From Gyrodactylus bullatarudis (Eukaryota; Platyhelminthes; Monogenea; Gyrodactylidea; Gyrodactylidae), in the NCBI GenBank assembly GCA_012064415.1, contig SSNU01000155.1, forward strand, positions 62,001-126,000: a stretch of DNA of 64,000 nucleotides. Direction: 5' to 3'. The notes below the pieces were generated by a model. It was not told the DNA's origin, ran no database searches, and saw nothing but the letters and a program-made list of their open reading frames with translations. Made by a program: the position numbers and the translations under genes. Positions within the stretch are counted from its first letter, which is position 1, and each line of letters begins with the position of its first letter. This document shows, piece after piece, positions 44,445-55,310 of the stretch.

Positions 44445-45911
44445 TTGCTTATGGATTTTATGATTAAAAAAAACTATATTTTGAACATCTATGATTTCTC
44501 TGTACATATTTATGTTATTTATATCAATTTACATAGTATAATGTTGCAATTTCAAAAAAAGAAGCTCAGAACTCTTAATCAAAATATTGATCACTTATCT
44601 TCAAAAGATTGTATGAAAATTTTGAAGAGCGAAGAGGGCCTTGACATTCCATATCATACTGCTTTTCGATGCCTGAAACAGTTAGACAATGAGAAGAAAA
44701 CCAGGTTACTAAATTCCTTTGACAAACTTACTAGTTTGTTTGACTGGCATGTAGCGAATAATCCGGGTACATATACCAAAATATTGACTAATGATCAAAC
44801 TCTTGAAAATGCTTTTATTTGCTTGAATATTTGCAAACATGCCTTCAAGAAAAGTCTCCCTGTAATTGCACTAGATGGGTGTCATTTTAAAAGCAACACT
44901 CCTTATGTTTTACTGACTGCAACTGGAATTGATGCTAATAACGAGATATTTCCGATAGCAGTACAAATAGCTTATTCGGAATGTCAGGCCACATGGACTT
45001 TTTTTCTTCAATGCCTAAATGACAGTCTTCAGCTTTCTAACAATCCAAATATTGTCATAATCTCGGATAGAGAAAAAGGTTTAGCTGTGAGCATACAAAA
45101 TGTGTTACCTGAGGTTCTGCATTGTTTCTGTCTCTATCATATTGGAAAGAACATTAAGACGAAATTCAGACACGAATATAATAAGGAATTATTTCAATCA
45201 GCAAAAGCATTAAGTGAAGACTCTTTCCTACGAGCAATGGAAATCCTTAGGAATTTGAATCCAGCCGTCCATGAATACCTCGATAAAATTCCTCACTCTT
45301 ATTGGGCTGAATATGCAATGACCCGTTGTAGATACGGCAACCTAACCTCGAATATAGCAGAATCCATGAATGCTTCACTTCTAAGCTTAAGAGCTTTACA
45401 TCCTTTTGAATTCATTTTCCGGTTTGTCGACAAAACCTATGACGATTTTCGAAATAAATTGCATATCCATCTTAGCAATAAAAGTACATACCCGCCTTAC
45501 TTTGAAAAAAAATTAGAGTTATTGATCAACCAATCAAAAAAATTGTTGGTCCAGCAAACAGATGATAATAATTTATTCAGAGTTGGAAAAGACAATTCAA
45601 ACTCTTTATACAACATTGTGGATATAAATAATACTTTGTGCTCATGTAAATTTACGGTTCACAATGGATTTCCATGCGAGCATATCATGGCTGCGTTATT
45701 AAACCAGAGCCGGGATATTTCAAATTTTATACCTGAAGTGTTCAGAAATGAGAATCTATCTGCCAGGTATAACCTGAAATTTAATTTTTGCGATATTGAG
45801 GAGCTTAAAACTTTTGAAATTGAATCATTATTGATTAGTCGCAAAAAAGGTAGACCCAAGAAAAAAAGAATTCGCTCATTGGCAGAAAAAGTTCTAAAAT
45901 GTTCTGACTGA
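44445..45911 (+). CDS. MULE transposase, catalytic part
   Basis: DDE/D transposase of the MULE superfamily; cuts and pastes the element. In the 488-residue frame the catalytic triad is visible as D144 (VIALDGCHF), D208 (VIISDREKG) and E306 (NIAESMNAS), with the conserved CFCLYHIGKNI between. A SWIM zinc finger CSC..PCEH (C399, C401, C411, H413) and an AT-hook-like KKGRPKKKR (about 467-475) follow, as in known MULEs. The first 30 or so residues (hydrophobic, AT-rich) are probably intron; the exon likely begins near FQKKKLRTL (about 44550). No stops or frameshifts in the domain. Confidence 0.9.
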   Translation: MLMDFMIKKNYILNIYDFSVHIYVIYINLHSIMLQFQKKKLRTLNQNIDHLSSKDCMKILKSEEGLDIPYHTAFRCLKQLDNEKKTRLLNSFDKLTSLFDWHVANNPGTYTKILTNDQTLENAFICLNICKHAFKKSLPVIALDGCHFKSNTPYVLLTATGIDANNEIFPIAVQIAYSECQATWTFFLQCLNDSLQLSNNPNIVIISDREKGLAVSIQNVLPEVLHCFCLYHIGKNIKTKFRHEYNKELFQSAKALSEDSFLRAMEILRNLNPAVHEYLDKIPHSYWAEYAMTRCRYGNLTSNIAESMNASLLSLRALHPFEFIFRFVDKTYDDFRNKLHIHLSNKSTYPPYFEKKLELLINQSKKLLVQQTDDNNLFRVGKDNSNSLYNIVDINNTLCSCKFTVHNGFPCEHIMAALLNQSRDISNFIPEVFRNENLSARYNLKFNFCDIEELKTFEIESLLISRKKGRPKKKRIRSLAEKVLKCSD

Positions 45912-45958
45912 TTTTTAAGAATATAAATATAAATCTTCTAATTATAATGTAGATTCAT

Positions 45959-46295
45959 TTTCTATTATTATTAGACAATAATTTCAGTCTAATTACAATT
46001 ACAATTAAATGTGTGAATGCTAAATTAACTTCAAGTTTATCATATCCTAATTATAGGCAATTCTGATATACTATTGGTTAAATTTGATATAGGTTTTGTC
46101 AATCCTCACTAAGACTGATATATGATTTGTCAAAATTGATATGAGTTTTGTCAATGCTCGAATAGACTGATTATGATTTGTCAATTTTGATTTAAGTTTT
46201 GTAAATGTATCGTGTATATTGACTTAGGAAGTGTCAAAAATGATTTAGGATTTGTTATTTTCTCTCCCTTTTGATACACTTTTTGTCATTATCCC
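45959..46295 (-). repeat. MULE right TIR
   Basis: Inverse of the left TIR with one additional subrepeat (around 46140-46200). Confidence 0.88.
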
Positions 46296-46304
46296 TTATT
46301 TTTT
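46296..46304. repeat. MULE target site duplication, right
   Basis: ttatttttt, exact match to 42336-42344. Confidence 0.9.
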
Positions 46305-48402
46305 CGTCTAAAAAATTTCTCAAGGTGAAGCGTAAACACGGCATTTTTACCATTCTTAAGGCTCGTGAAACCTCTAAGCCCTGTCTGATTCATTGAGTAA
46401 TCTCAGCATTCTTTCAACCAAATCCTACATCTATCACTTAGAATTTCGGGTAGTAGTTCGTTCCAGGTTCAGCGAAAAATTGTGCCTAGTACCCCTATTG
46501 GCATAACTAAATATTTTTCCAAAAAAAATTTCAAAATTTGTCATTCAGAATTGAAATCTCTGCCCGATTTTGGTAGCTTTATTACTTTAAAATCATGTTG
46601 CCTACATTTTCACAGTCTTCTTCAGCATAAAAGAGCATTATCGATTGGGAGAAGAAAAATTATAAAAATTTGGAAACGAAACCAAGTGGAACTTGCATAT
46701 TCACTTTTTTTTATATTGAATCCCTCAAGTAACAAACTAAAATTTGATTCAGTCTCTCTCTATCTTCCTCACACACTTTAATTCTCTCAAGATACCGCCA
46801 GATATATATACACAAATACTATTCTTTGAGATAAATCATCTTCGATCTATTTATATGTCCCCCACCCTAACTGATTTTAACAGTGTACACATACAAGAAT
46901 GAGGATAATTCAGTTTTAAATTTAGCATTTGCTAAAATTATAATTATAGAAGATTTGAACGAAGGCCTATAAATCTGTCCTTATGGAGTGGAATTGAAAA
47001 AAAAGTTGTTACTTTTATAAAAGAGAAATACAAATTATGTAAAACAGCGAGATATTTTTTCTCCTAAAAGATGATATGTTATTTACGCTCGGTATTGGAG
47101 AATCGTAAGAAAATCACCTAAGTTTTTATACTATTTAAGGGAATTTGAATCAGAATATAGCCTTTATTTAGGCATAACTAGCTTAGGAATTTTTGATGAT
47201 TCAATCTAAAAATTGTTATCATTTTGCTGACTAATTTCTTGCATTTTGTAGGTAGAAAGCGAGAATAGATTCTGGGTGAATATGAGCTCTTTATTTTCAT
47301 CGCTTCTCATCAGACCCAACACCGACATTTATATTTATACAGAATATTATTCAATGAAATTCCAATCAGAGCATTTATTTGTAACCTGATGGACAAATAA
47401 CTAAGCATTATTTCCAGTAAAATCACACATTTTCGAGTTTGTTCTGATATGCAAAATCTCGATTGAAAATGACAAGATTTTTTCAATGAATTTTACTACG
47501 TAAAATGACAAAATCAAGATTTTTGAATAGTTATGGAAGAAAATAGGGCTTATCGTAAAATTTGAGTTTTTTTTCACACATTGATATATTTTGATGATTT
47601 TAGGGAAAAAATGGGATTTTCGTATATCAGAACATGAAAAATTTTCATTTGGTTAAAACATCATTTTCGATTAAGGCTCAGAACATTGTTGTATATTTTA
47701 TTGTAACTACATTGTATTTAAAAATGTATTTTGTCTTTTGATTAAATTTCTTACCCGAGAGAAAACACACAGGGAAAAGTTTGATCAATGATTTCGATTG
47801 TCCATACAGTATCATCAAAGAAAAGTACACGTTTGAGTATGCCAGATGTATTTGGGCACTCATAATAATAATTATAATAATTTTATTCTACGTTTCCATC
47901 TTACATTGAATTATTATTATTATGCCTTATTGTTTTCTCGTTAGATAGGAAATAAAAAAAATGCAAATTTTATCTATCCAGTATAATAAACCACTGATCG
48001 TGATATATTCAATTTGTATTATCTTCATATAATCTGTGATCTCGAGAGAGAGAGGCAGCAAATCTCACCCAATAAATGGAAATCTTTCACTTATTTCAGA
48101 ATGAAGGCTCGTTGAACATATATATGTCAGAAGAATAACAATTAAATATAATAATCTCGTATATTATAAGTAATAATTTATTACGAATTCAAACATGAAA
48201 AATTTTTTAGTGGGAATTTTTGGTCAGAAATGAAAAGAAAATTGGTTAGGAAAATACTCAAATTCTATTGATTTTTGGTTTTCATGCATATTATTGGTCA
48301 ACCTGATGAGAAGCAGAGAGGTATAAATATGAATTTGGTATGAAAATAATTCATCCATCGAGCCATGATGTGTGTAATTAACTGTAGAAGAAACTTAAAT
48401 AA
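46305..48402. other. Non-coding stretch with an LTR-like copy
   Basis: The 99-codon frame at 46482-46781 has no recognisable motif. 47214-47375 is a copy of the LTR-like repeat at 56350-56510. 47440-47690 belongs to the dispersed repeat also at 300-760. Nothing else seen. Confidence 0.5.
47214..47375 (-). repeat. LTR-like repeat, copy 1
   Basis: Minus strand: a TATA-like tgtataaatataaat, then gtcggtgttgggtCTGATGA, N8, GAAAATAAAG (containing AATAAA), then ctcatattcaccc. Nearly identical to 56350-56510. The TATA-to-AATAAA spacing suits an LTR U3-R. No internal region is attached, so a solo LTR or fragment. Confidence 0.45.
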
Positions 48403-48791
48403 CACAGGGGGTCATGAAAAATTCAAAATTGCGGCAAAAAGGAAAATAAATCCCGAATCTGTGCTCAGATCTGTAAAATTCACTAGATAATTGGAAAATT
48501 CGAACATTACCTTTATTTGGCGTTAATTTCCGAAAGCCGATAAAACTCCACCCCTACAAAAGTCATATCGATCGACGCAGGATTTAATTTCTCATCTAAT
48601 TGCGAAACAATTAATTTTAAAAATTTGGGAAATTTGGAATTTTGGGAAATATCGTTTTTTCCAATTATCTCAGAAATTATAGTGAATTTTACAGATCTGA
48701 GCACAGATTCGGGATCAACGCAAAATCTTACACTAGAATCAGTTTTATTTTACTTTTTACCGCAATTTTGAATTTTTCATGACCCCCTGTG
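48403..48791. repeat. Foldback with cacagggggtc ends
   Basis: Left end cacagggggtcatgaaaaat and right end its inverse; further mirrored words are gcggcaaaaa and the segment around 'cagatctgagcacagattcggga'. Arms are about 110-140 nt. No ORF of interest inside. Confidence 0.8.
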
Positions 48792-49191
48792 TAATCAACA
48801 TAATCTAAAAGCAACATCGAGATAATTCCAAAACATTCAGGGTTTTTTAGAATCCTCAAATTTTATCACACTTTGATACCTATCTATACAATTTATGTCA
48901 ATTTTGCATTGAAATCGAAATGTTTTTGATCTTGAAAAACATTTTCAGGTATTATTTTCGCAAATGGAAAACCTATTTATGTTTAGTAAATATCCCCAAA
49001 ATGTATACAATAATTGTAAAAACCTATTTAGGTTTAGTAAAAACCTCCACAAAGTACAAAGTATACTATACATTGATTGAAAATACCTATTTATTTTTAG
49101 AAAATCTCAAACACACCAATACATTTTGTGAAAAAAAACTATTTGACATTTAATAATAGACCGTATACATCTATTGAATTTGTGAAAATAC

Positions 49192-49203
49192 TATATACTT
49201 TTT
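49192..49203. repeat. 12-bp target duplication, left (tatatacttttt)
   Basis: Identical to 49693-49704. The uninterrupted relative at 26 kb lacks the intervening sequence, which supports insertion. Confidence 0.75.
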
Positions 49204-49408
49204 AATGAATAGTGCCGCACCTATACTTACAAAGTTTAACAAGAAATATTTCGTTCTAGGTGCTTAGGTGGTATATCCCACAGGAACGTCTTATTTGGTA
49301 ATGGATTAGCCCATGTCGCTGAATGTTACAGCTTACTAATGGATCCCACCAAGACTGGTACGAAAGAAACTTACAAAGCATTTAGAAATAATTTAAGTAT
49401 ACATATAT

Positions 49409-49465
49409 GGTAGACATATACGCGCGTTTCGTCCTTTTTCTGGATTCATCAGTATGCCACAACCT
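49409..49465 (-). ncRNA. Type I hammerhead ribozyme
   Basis: Minus strand. Core CUGAUGA at 49452-49446. Stem II UCC/GGA closes a loop AGAAAAA, but its first pair is an A.C mismatch (49445/49431) where G-C is normal. GAAA is at 49430-49427; stem III ACGCGCGU (2 bp plus GCGC loop); cleavage triplet GUA with the cut predicted between 49419 and 49418. Stem I pairs GGCAUA (49458-49453) with UAUGUC (49418-49413) including one G.U; after an internal loop (UGU/U), GGU pairs with ACC. The GGACGAAACGCGCGU string matches my recollection of schistosome hammerheads. The A.C pair may lower activity. Confidence 0.72.
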
Positions 49466-49481
49466 GGGATTTGAACCTCGG
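49464..49481 (-). promoter_or_regulatory. Pol III B-box-like sequence
   Basis: Minus strand gaGGTTCAAATCCcagg fits the tRNA T-loop consensus GGTTCRANYCC. It sits about 10 nt before the hammerhead stem I, an order reported for hammerhead SINEs. No A box was seen. Confidence 0.5.
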
Positions 49482-49692
49482 ACCTCTCGAGAAAAAGGAC
49501 GAAACGCGCGTATATGTCTACCATATATGTATACTTAAATTATTTCTAAATGCTTTGTAAGTTTCTTTCGTACCAGTCTCGGTGGGATCCATTAGTAAGC
49601 TGTAACATTCAGCGACATGGGCTAATCCATTACCAAATAAGACGTTCCTATGGGATATATTACCTAAGCACCTAGAACGAAATATTTCTAGT

Positions 49693-49704
49693 ATATACTT
49701 TTTG
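49693..49704. repeat. 12-bp target duplication, right
   Basis: tatatacttttt, identical to 49192-49203. Confidence 0.75.
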
Positions 49705-49864
49705 TCAATTAGCCTACCCATATATACATTTTTTGTCAAAATCCCTTTTTTCTTCAAATGATGAGAGTGGGCCTTATGATCTAAAATTTTTCTCTGGATT
49801 CCAAAAAATCTTCATCAAACTTAATTTCTGAATTTTGTAAAAATCATAGATTCTACGTTACAGT

Positions 49865-50360
49865 GAAAAAAATAAACCAGTCTTGATGCTTTCTACTCTC
49901 CATCAACTGACTGATAACACTAGATACAAACCAGAAATGATAGAATACTATAACAAAATCAAAGGCGATGTTGATCTCTTGGATCAGTTTATAGGAAATT
50001 TATTCTTGCAGAAGATCAACAAAAAGATGGCCCTTGTTTTGTATTCCAAATAAATGGCCAGATAATCAAAATGATGTGGACGAAGAATATTTCTAAGCAA
50101 GCTAAGCTATCGGCTCATGGTAGTGGAATCAAAGTAGGAAGAAAATATTGACTAGCATAGTCTATGAGGAACTTGGCTCTGAAATAACATCGAAGAAAGG
50201 AATATGGCTCTTTTGTCAGGAATCAAAGATATTGAAATATCAACCTACTATAATTGCTTGCAGAAAGACTTGGCTTGAAAAATCACCATATGCTAAGAAT
50301 GTCATATATCATATATTAGATGTAATATTTTATTATATTTCATATAAATTTCTATATAAA
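49865..50360 (+). pseudogene. piggyBac transposase relic
   Basis: Frame from 49865: KKNKPVLMLSTLHQ, then KPEMIEYYNKIKGDVDLLDQ, the block holding the third catalytic Asp of piggyBac transposases (YNxxKGGVDxLD). A frameshift follows, and the next frame continues with KRWPLFC, matching the RWP signature. Further on, 50148-50360 reads KKGIWLFCQESKILKYQ..ACRK, a possible eroded Cys-rich C-terminal finger. Several stops: a dead fragment. It offers a past source of enzyme for TTAA-type MITEs. Confidence 0.72.
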
Positions 50361-50445
50361 TAAGTATGTGTGTAAAAATAATCAACTTCTAACGGGAGGG
50401 TTCTATTCTTTTAGAAAGTTTGGCTTGATTGTAAATCTAATTGAC

Positions 50446-50720
50446 ATGAAGATGAGAATTTACTATTTTTACAAAAAACTCAATATTTTCCTCCGGATAA
50501 TAATTTTTTTCGAATTTTAAAACTGAATGAGCTAATAAGATGAGGATATTCGAAAAAATTCAATCTGACCAAAATTAGGCCGTTTTTTTAATTTTGAACC
50601 CAGAATTTTTATCGATTTCGAGGATTCGAAGCAGTCAAGTGATGATATTCGGGATCGAATTCGCCTGCAGAAGTTCACTGAAATTCGTCATTAATTTTTC
50701 GATTATTCTTATTAACTTTT
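50446..50720 (+). repeat. Half copy of the nested foldback at 27236-27868
   Basis: Same order of words: ctaattgacatgaagatgag, actatttttacaaaaaactc, caatctgaccaaaattaggcc, cctgcagaagttcactgaaa. The opposite arm is absent. Confidence 0.65.
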
Positions 50721-52789
50721 CGAAAGTAAGTAAGAGGATTATTTTTTTGAGCTGAAAAGAATTGATCATGAATCACAATTTGAGAAAAAAAGTGAATTCC
50801 AATACAGTATTCGTTTAGCTTAACGACCTCGTACTATATTCACCGAGCAGATTAACGTTAGGCTCTAATTGACAAATCAAGATTATTTTATAGATTACAT
50901 TGAAAAGAGACATAAAAAATCCAAACTTTCCACTCAAGGGAGATAAGAATCTTACTTTCATCTCGTTGTATGTTGTTTTTACTTCTTCTCAGTGAACTTC
51001 AAATCCTTAATTGTCTCTCAATCTCTATAGATATTTTCATAAATAAAAAAAACTGAAACAATTACTGTATTTAGAATCACTTTCATTCTTTTAATGTGAC
51101 TCTTTATTCATTTAAAAGCGTTCCTAAATGCTGTAGTTAGACTCGAAAAGAGATAAAATCTTTCCTAGTTAATTGATTTTTCCATTGTCCTAACTCACAC
51201 TGTACTAAATGTATGAACAATGTATTATTATTTTACTGGGTTAAAGATAAACTAGATAGTCAGGGAAACAAAAAAGGGAAGCTATAGGTATATTTTGTTT
51301 GTGAAAGAGTTCTCTATGATTTATAACGCAAATTTTAATTTATTTATCTGGTACCACTTATAGCATACTTCGGTGATACCATGGTAAATCATAACTCAAA
51401 ATAGTTAAAGAGTTCGTTTCGATAGCTTATCCGCAAATGCGGCAGAACTTTTAAACAGAATAACAAGTTAAAGTAATAGTTTGGCCTCAAGTTTGAGAAG
51501 ACGAAAATGATTTTTTAAGACCTTATATTTCTAAACGTTAGGTCTTATATCATTAGCCACACAGAGTAACTTTTCAGTGATTTGTACAAAATTCTCAATA
51601 TTTTCATCAAGAATTCGAATTTGTTCAAGATTTTTAGCAATCTAAATCATGAGGCCTACATTTTGAAAAAAGTAATTTTTATTAAAATCTCGAGAGAAGC
51701 GTGAGAATTTTGAGCCGAAAATTTTTGCTTATTTTAAAGTGAGAGAGGGATCAAAAGTTGATTTTTTGGATCACAATAAGACAAGAAAATCGATTAGATT
51801 GGATCGATTGGATAAATTCGCCATTTTCAGGGATCTCATAACTTGATCGATTTTCAAATAGGGAAAAAGATCAAAGTTCATTTTTTCCTACGACGATGGA
51901 GGGTTTCTCAAAATCTTTTTCAGCATATTTGATTTATTTGGAATTTTCAATATATTTTTCCTTCATCTTGTGATCTGAATTCCAAAAAAATCTTGAATAA
52001 ATTCGATTTCTTGATGAAAAAATTGAGAATTTTGTAAAAATCATCTTCATATTAACTACCTTTAGATGGAAAGCTTATGATACCGTAATGTCTTAATCGA
52101 CTAATGTTTTCATTTTTCTCAGAACGTATCATTTCAAGTGAATAAACAATTTTTCTCTAACAGTTGAAACAATCTTTTTTCTAAAATCATCTGAATCATG
52201 TTTATTTTCGTAAGTTAAAATTCTTACGCATGAACTAATTGAGTAAAGTATCAACTAATATATTTTATGATGTAATATCAATCAAAAACAATCATAAACA
52301 TCTTGATTTATTCGAATACATATGTATTTTTACAAATATACTTTCTTCTTTGATCAGTTATAAAAGAGACGATGAGGAAATTCGTGATCAACTTTTTCTT
52401 TTCCCTATTCTGATCTGTATAAATGAGTTTTAATATCGAGAAAGATGTTTATCTCCCCCAGTACTGTATTATTATTACTATATTATGTTATGTATATATT
52501 AGGGAATAGAAAACAGACTATTTATCTTTTATGCAGAATCTGCATTTCAGATACCCTCTTGAAATGATGTCAATAGTAGTAAGCTTTTCATAGAATATTT
52601 CCATGAGAGCAGACTCAAGTTTCTTTCTTTCCAAGATTACAAATTTCATTAGGAATTTTGAGTCTAGGGTAGAAGGAGCTCTGAAAAATGCTAAGAATTA
52701 GCTCTTGGCTGTATCCAAATTACCTTAACTTTGGCAGATAGTTAATTTCATAATTTTGAACCAAGTAGTTCTTCAGCACTAGCTAAACA
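50721..52789. other. Non-coding stretch
   Basis: Contains one foldback (51571-52060). Otherwise I see no gene, RNA or clear repeat. Confidence 0.5.
51571..52060. repeat. Foldback, family C-like
   Basis: Left arm 'tacaaaattctcaatattttcatcaag' region and right arm its inverse ending cttcatattaactacctttag. Internal words shared with 39021-39750 and 63050-63380 (gatcaaaagttga). Confidence 0.65.
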
Positions 52790-53300
52790 CTGGGCTGGTA
52801 ATCCAGATCATATTATAGATTTTAGTAACGTAAAATGTCTAGGAAATATGAGGAATAAGTATAAAAATATGATTTTGGAGACTATAGAGATTAAACTAAA
52901 CAAGGTTGTAATGATAATAAGACGGATATAAATATTGGAAATCGTTGGTTAAAATTGATTGACTAAAGTTGAGAAGAAATCTGATTGGTTTAATGTTTTG
53001 AGTATTCTCACGCCAGAAGAATAATACGACATGTATTCGAAATATTGTATGAGACCAAACTATTTCTATCAGGGTAATCTAAATGTTTTTTATTCTAATC
53101 TTAATTTTAATTTTCCTTCAAGTGATGAATTATATTATCAGAGTTATTACTCTAATAATTCCGATTACTATAACAATCACTATAATTTTTATAATCCTTA
53201 TTCTTTAAGAAATACTAAACCTTTCTCTCCCCTCTCTCTTTCTACAGATAGGCCAATACAAGCCAGAAGACAATATAGTCAGGTAGCAAGCGTATCTTAA
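52790..53300 (+). repeat. Coding-like dispersed repeat with intact small ORF
   Basis: Better copy of 31200-31790. The first part encodes NMILETIEIKLN, reminiscent of Penelope-like/GIY-YIG C-termini (ESIEI motif). 53031-53300 is an 89-residue ORF starting ATG (MYSKYCMRPNYFYQGNLN), extremely rich in Tyr, Asn and Ser, with a more ordinary end (STDRPIQARRQYSQVASVS). The end segment alone recurs near 1845-1930, 24060-24170 and 41655-41690. Function unknown; likely part of a mobile element. Confidence 0.45.
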
Positions 53301-55310
53301 ACGTCTAAGGGAGTCAATTGTTAATTATATCTAAAACATTTAAATCATCAGAGTTATCCGGAGAAGCATTTTATTTTTCAAATCCATCATTATCCATGAA
53401 TATTCCTTTTGAGTGCACTTTGAAAAAGTAAGAATTATATAAATGTGTTAACGTAAAACTTTGAACGATTTTTATGTTGATTAGGTAAATAACTCTGGTT
53501 GAAATTTGCTTTATATCTGTATTTAGCCCATTTTGAAGAGGGTTTGAAGGAAAATTTATCAAGAGAATTGAGAATGTATAGAGACATCTCTCTGTCTGAT
53601 CAAGACTTATTTGGATAACAAGCCACATTGTTTGTGTTTAACTCTTGCAAAAAATCCCAAGGCAATATTTACTAAGAGAGAAGAAAAAAATTAATTTTCA
53701 TCTAAGAAAATTCAGGAAAATTAAATAAATACTCATGTCGTGTATCTCTCTAAGTAGTACGCCATACTCAAATAAATAAGGAAAGATCAAAATGTCTATC
53801 AATTGAATAAATACAAAAAAAATTATTTGTTCTCTCATGAATGAATTCAAATGAAAAGTTTACTTATTGAAGAAGATGAAAGGAGACAGTGAAGTTTTTA
53901 AGAGGCCCTTCTTCAGTCTTCTATACATATTAAATAACAACTCATAACTATTCATAAAACATAATTTATTAAAAAAGCTAGTCATATAATTTAAAATGAA
54001 ATTCAAAAAAAATCTTCATCGAAATTCCTGATATAGAGGAATCAATAAGTGATTCATACACTAACTCGCAACCAATATTTCTGTTAGTTTACATGAAATT
54101 GATAGAAAATTTCGATTTAGGACCAATAAATTAAAAGATAAAAATAGACCGATAATAACTATGATCAATCAATTCTAAATTCTTGCATAAAACAGAAAAA
54201 TATAGACTTTTTGAGGCCCTCATTATGAGTCATCTTTTGGAGTAAAAATCATTTTCATCTGTCGTAAAATTTTTGTTTGAATGTGAGATTGGATGATAAC
54301 TCAAGAAGGAAACACTTTCAAATCTTTCCAAGGATTGCAAGTTTCTACAATCACTGTGATGTTTATCTTATGACCTTTATCCGTTGTTGAAGAAAATTAG
54401 AGTTTGCTTAGAAATTGTTCATAAATCACAATAAAAATTAATTAATACTGCCAATATCAATCGGATATAGAAATATAGAAGATTAATAAAATATTTTGCG
54501 CTTTTTCAGCTAAATGCGATTCTTTTAACACCGATCTAAAAATAAACAATGATACCGATAAATTGAAGATTTGAATTCATAATTTTAAAATCAATCAAGG
54601 AGGAGGGTGAAAAGAAATTTTTTTCAGGATCCGAATTAGTCAAGAAATTTTTTGGTAGATCCGTCATTTTCGAAATTTAATTGATTCTCAACTTGAGAAT
54701 CTCAAGTAGTGAAAATGATGAAATCAGAGTTAAACTTCCAAAAAACAATGAGAATGGGAATCATTAGATTAGATTTAGCATAATTGATTTTCTTGTCTGA
54801 TTTTGATCTAGAGAAATATCTTTTGATCATTCTGCCCTTTCTCAAATCATTAAAAAATTCCTGTTCAAAGTTCGAAAATATGAGATTTTGGCGCCAAATC
54901 GAATTTTGAAATGTGACCATATTTTTCTCAAAAAGCAGGAAACATGTTCTGAATTCCTAGGTGTCTTTGAATTTTCAATGAAAAATTGAGATTTGTGTAA
55001 AAATCATAGATTCCTCACTTCATATCAATAATATAACTGATTAGCTTTAGAAATTAAAGGGATATTTTCAGATCTGAGAAGAAATTTTGAATTAGTATCA
55101 AAATTTACATTAATTTTTTTCACTTCTCAAATTTTCTTTTCCTTCGAATAGTTTTTACATCAAAACTGAAAGCTGTACAAAACTCAAAGTTTGAACAGAA
55201 TGCTAATTCATCAAATCACAATCTTCATTTATTTACGAATAATTCTTTTATTATGTTTTTTTACAGCTAATTTTCTTCATCTTTCTGTTAAACTTTTGTT
55301 ATTACTAAAG

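Larger units (their letters stand above)
42345..46295 (+). mobile_element. Mutator-like DNA transposon (MULE), apparently complete
   Basis: 3951 bp. Perfect 9-bp duplications flank long terminal inverted repeats (left 42345-42630, right 45959-46295) starting GGGATAATGACAAAAAGTG. The right TIR carries one more copy of a roughly 50-bp internal subrepeat (tgacaaaa..tatatcaa) than the left. One transposase gene lies between (43994-45911). Intact ends, matching duplications and an open DDE domain suggest a young, possibly active copy. Confidence 0.92.
49204..49692 (-). mobile_element. Hammerhead-bearing inverted-dimer element
   Basis: 489-bp insertion flanked by a 12-bp duplication. It consists of two inverted arms, 49242-49441 and 49490-49690, that differ at about four positions in 200, around a 48-nt loop. 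On the minus strand the loop contains GGTTCAAATCC (Pol III B-box type) and the 5' half of a hammerhead ribozyme whose 3' half lies in the left arm. SINE-like and Penelope-like elements carrying hammerheads are known in flatworms and other animals. The inverted-dimer arrangement with a duplication is seen directly; retrotransposition as the mechanism is inferred. Confidence 0.7.
48930..49745. mobile_element. Copy of the 26-kb MULE-like non-autonomous element, interrupted
   Basis: Inverted relative to 26037-26330: the right end 49700-49745 carries the TIR (ttgtcaattagcctaccc..tcaaaatccc). Inner parts match words such as cacaaaatgtattggtgtgtt and ttttccatttgcga (reverse strand). The left TIR is missing. 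A 489-bp element has inserted at 49204-49692. Confidence 0.65.

Noticed and set aside
46482..46781. 99-codon ORF after the MULE
   Set aside because: No motif, no splice signals, and stop-free length is only slightly unusual; not called a gene.
48303..48330. ctgatgagaagcagagag as hammerhead core
   Set aside because: No GAAA at a suitable distance.
49518..49757. ORF starting in a TIR and running through the hammerhead element arm
   Set aside because: It spans the insertion junction and a TIR, so it is not one gene.
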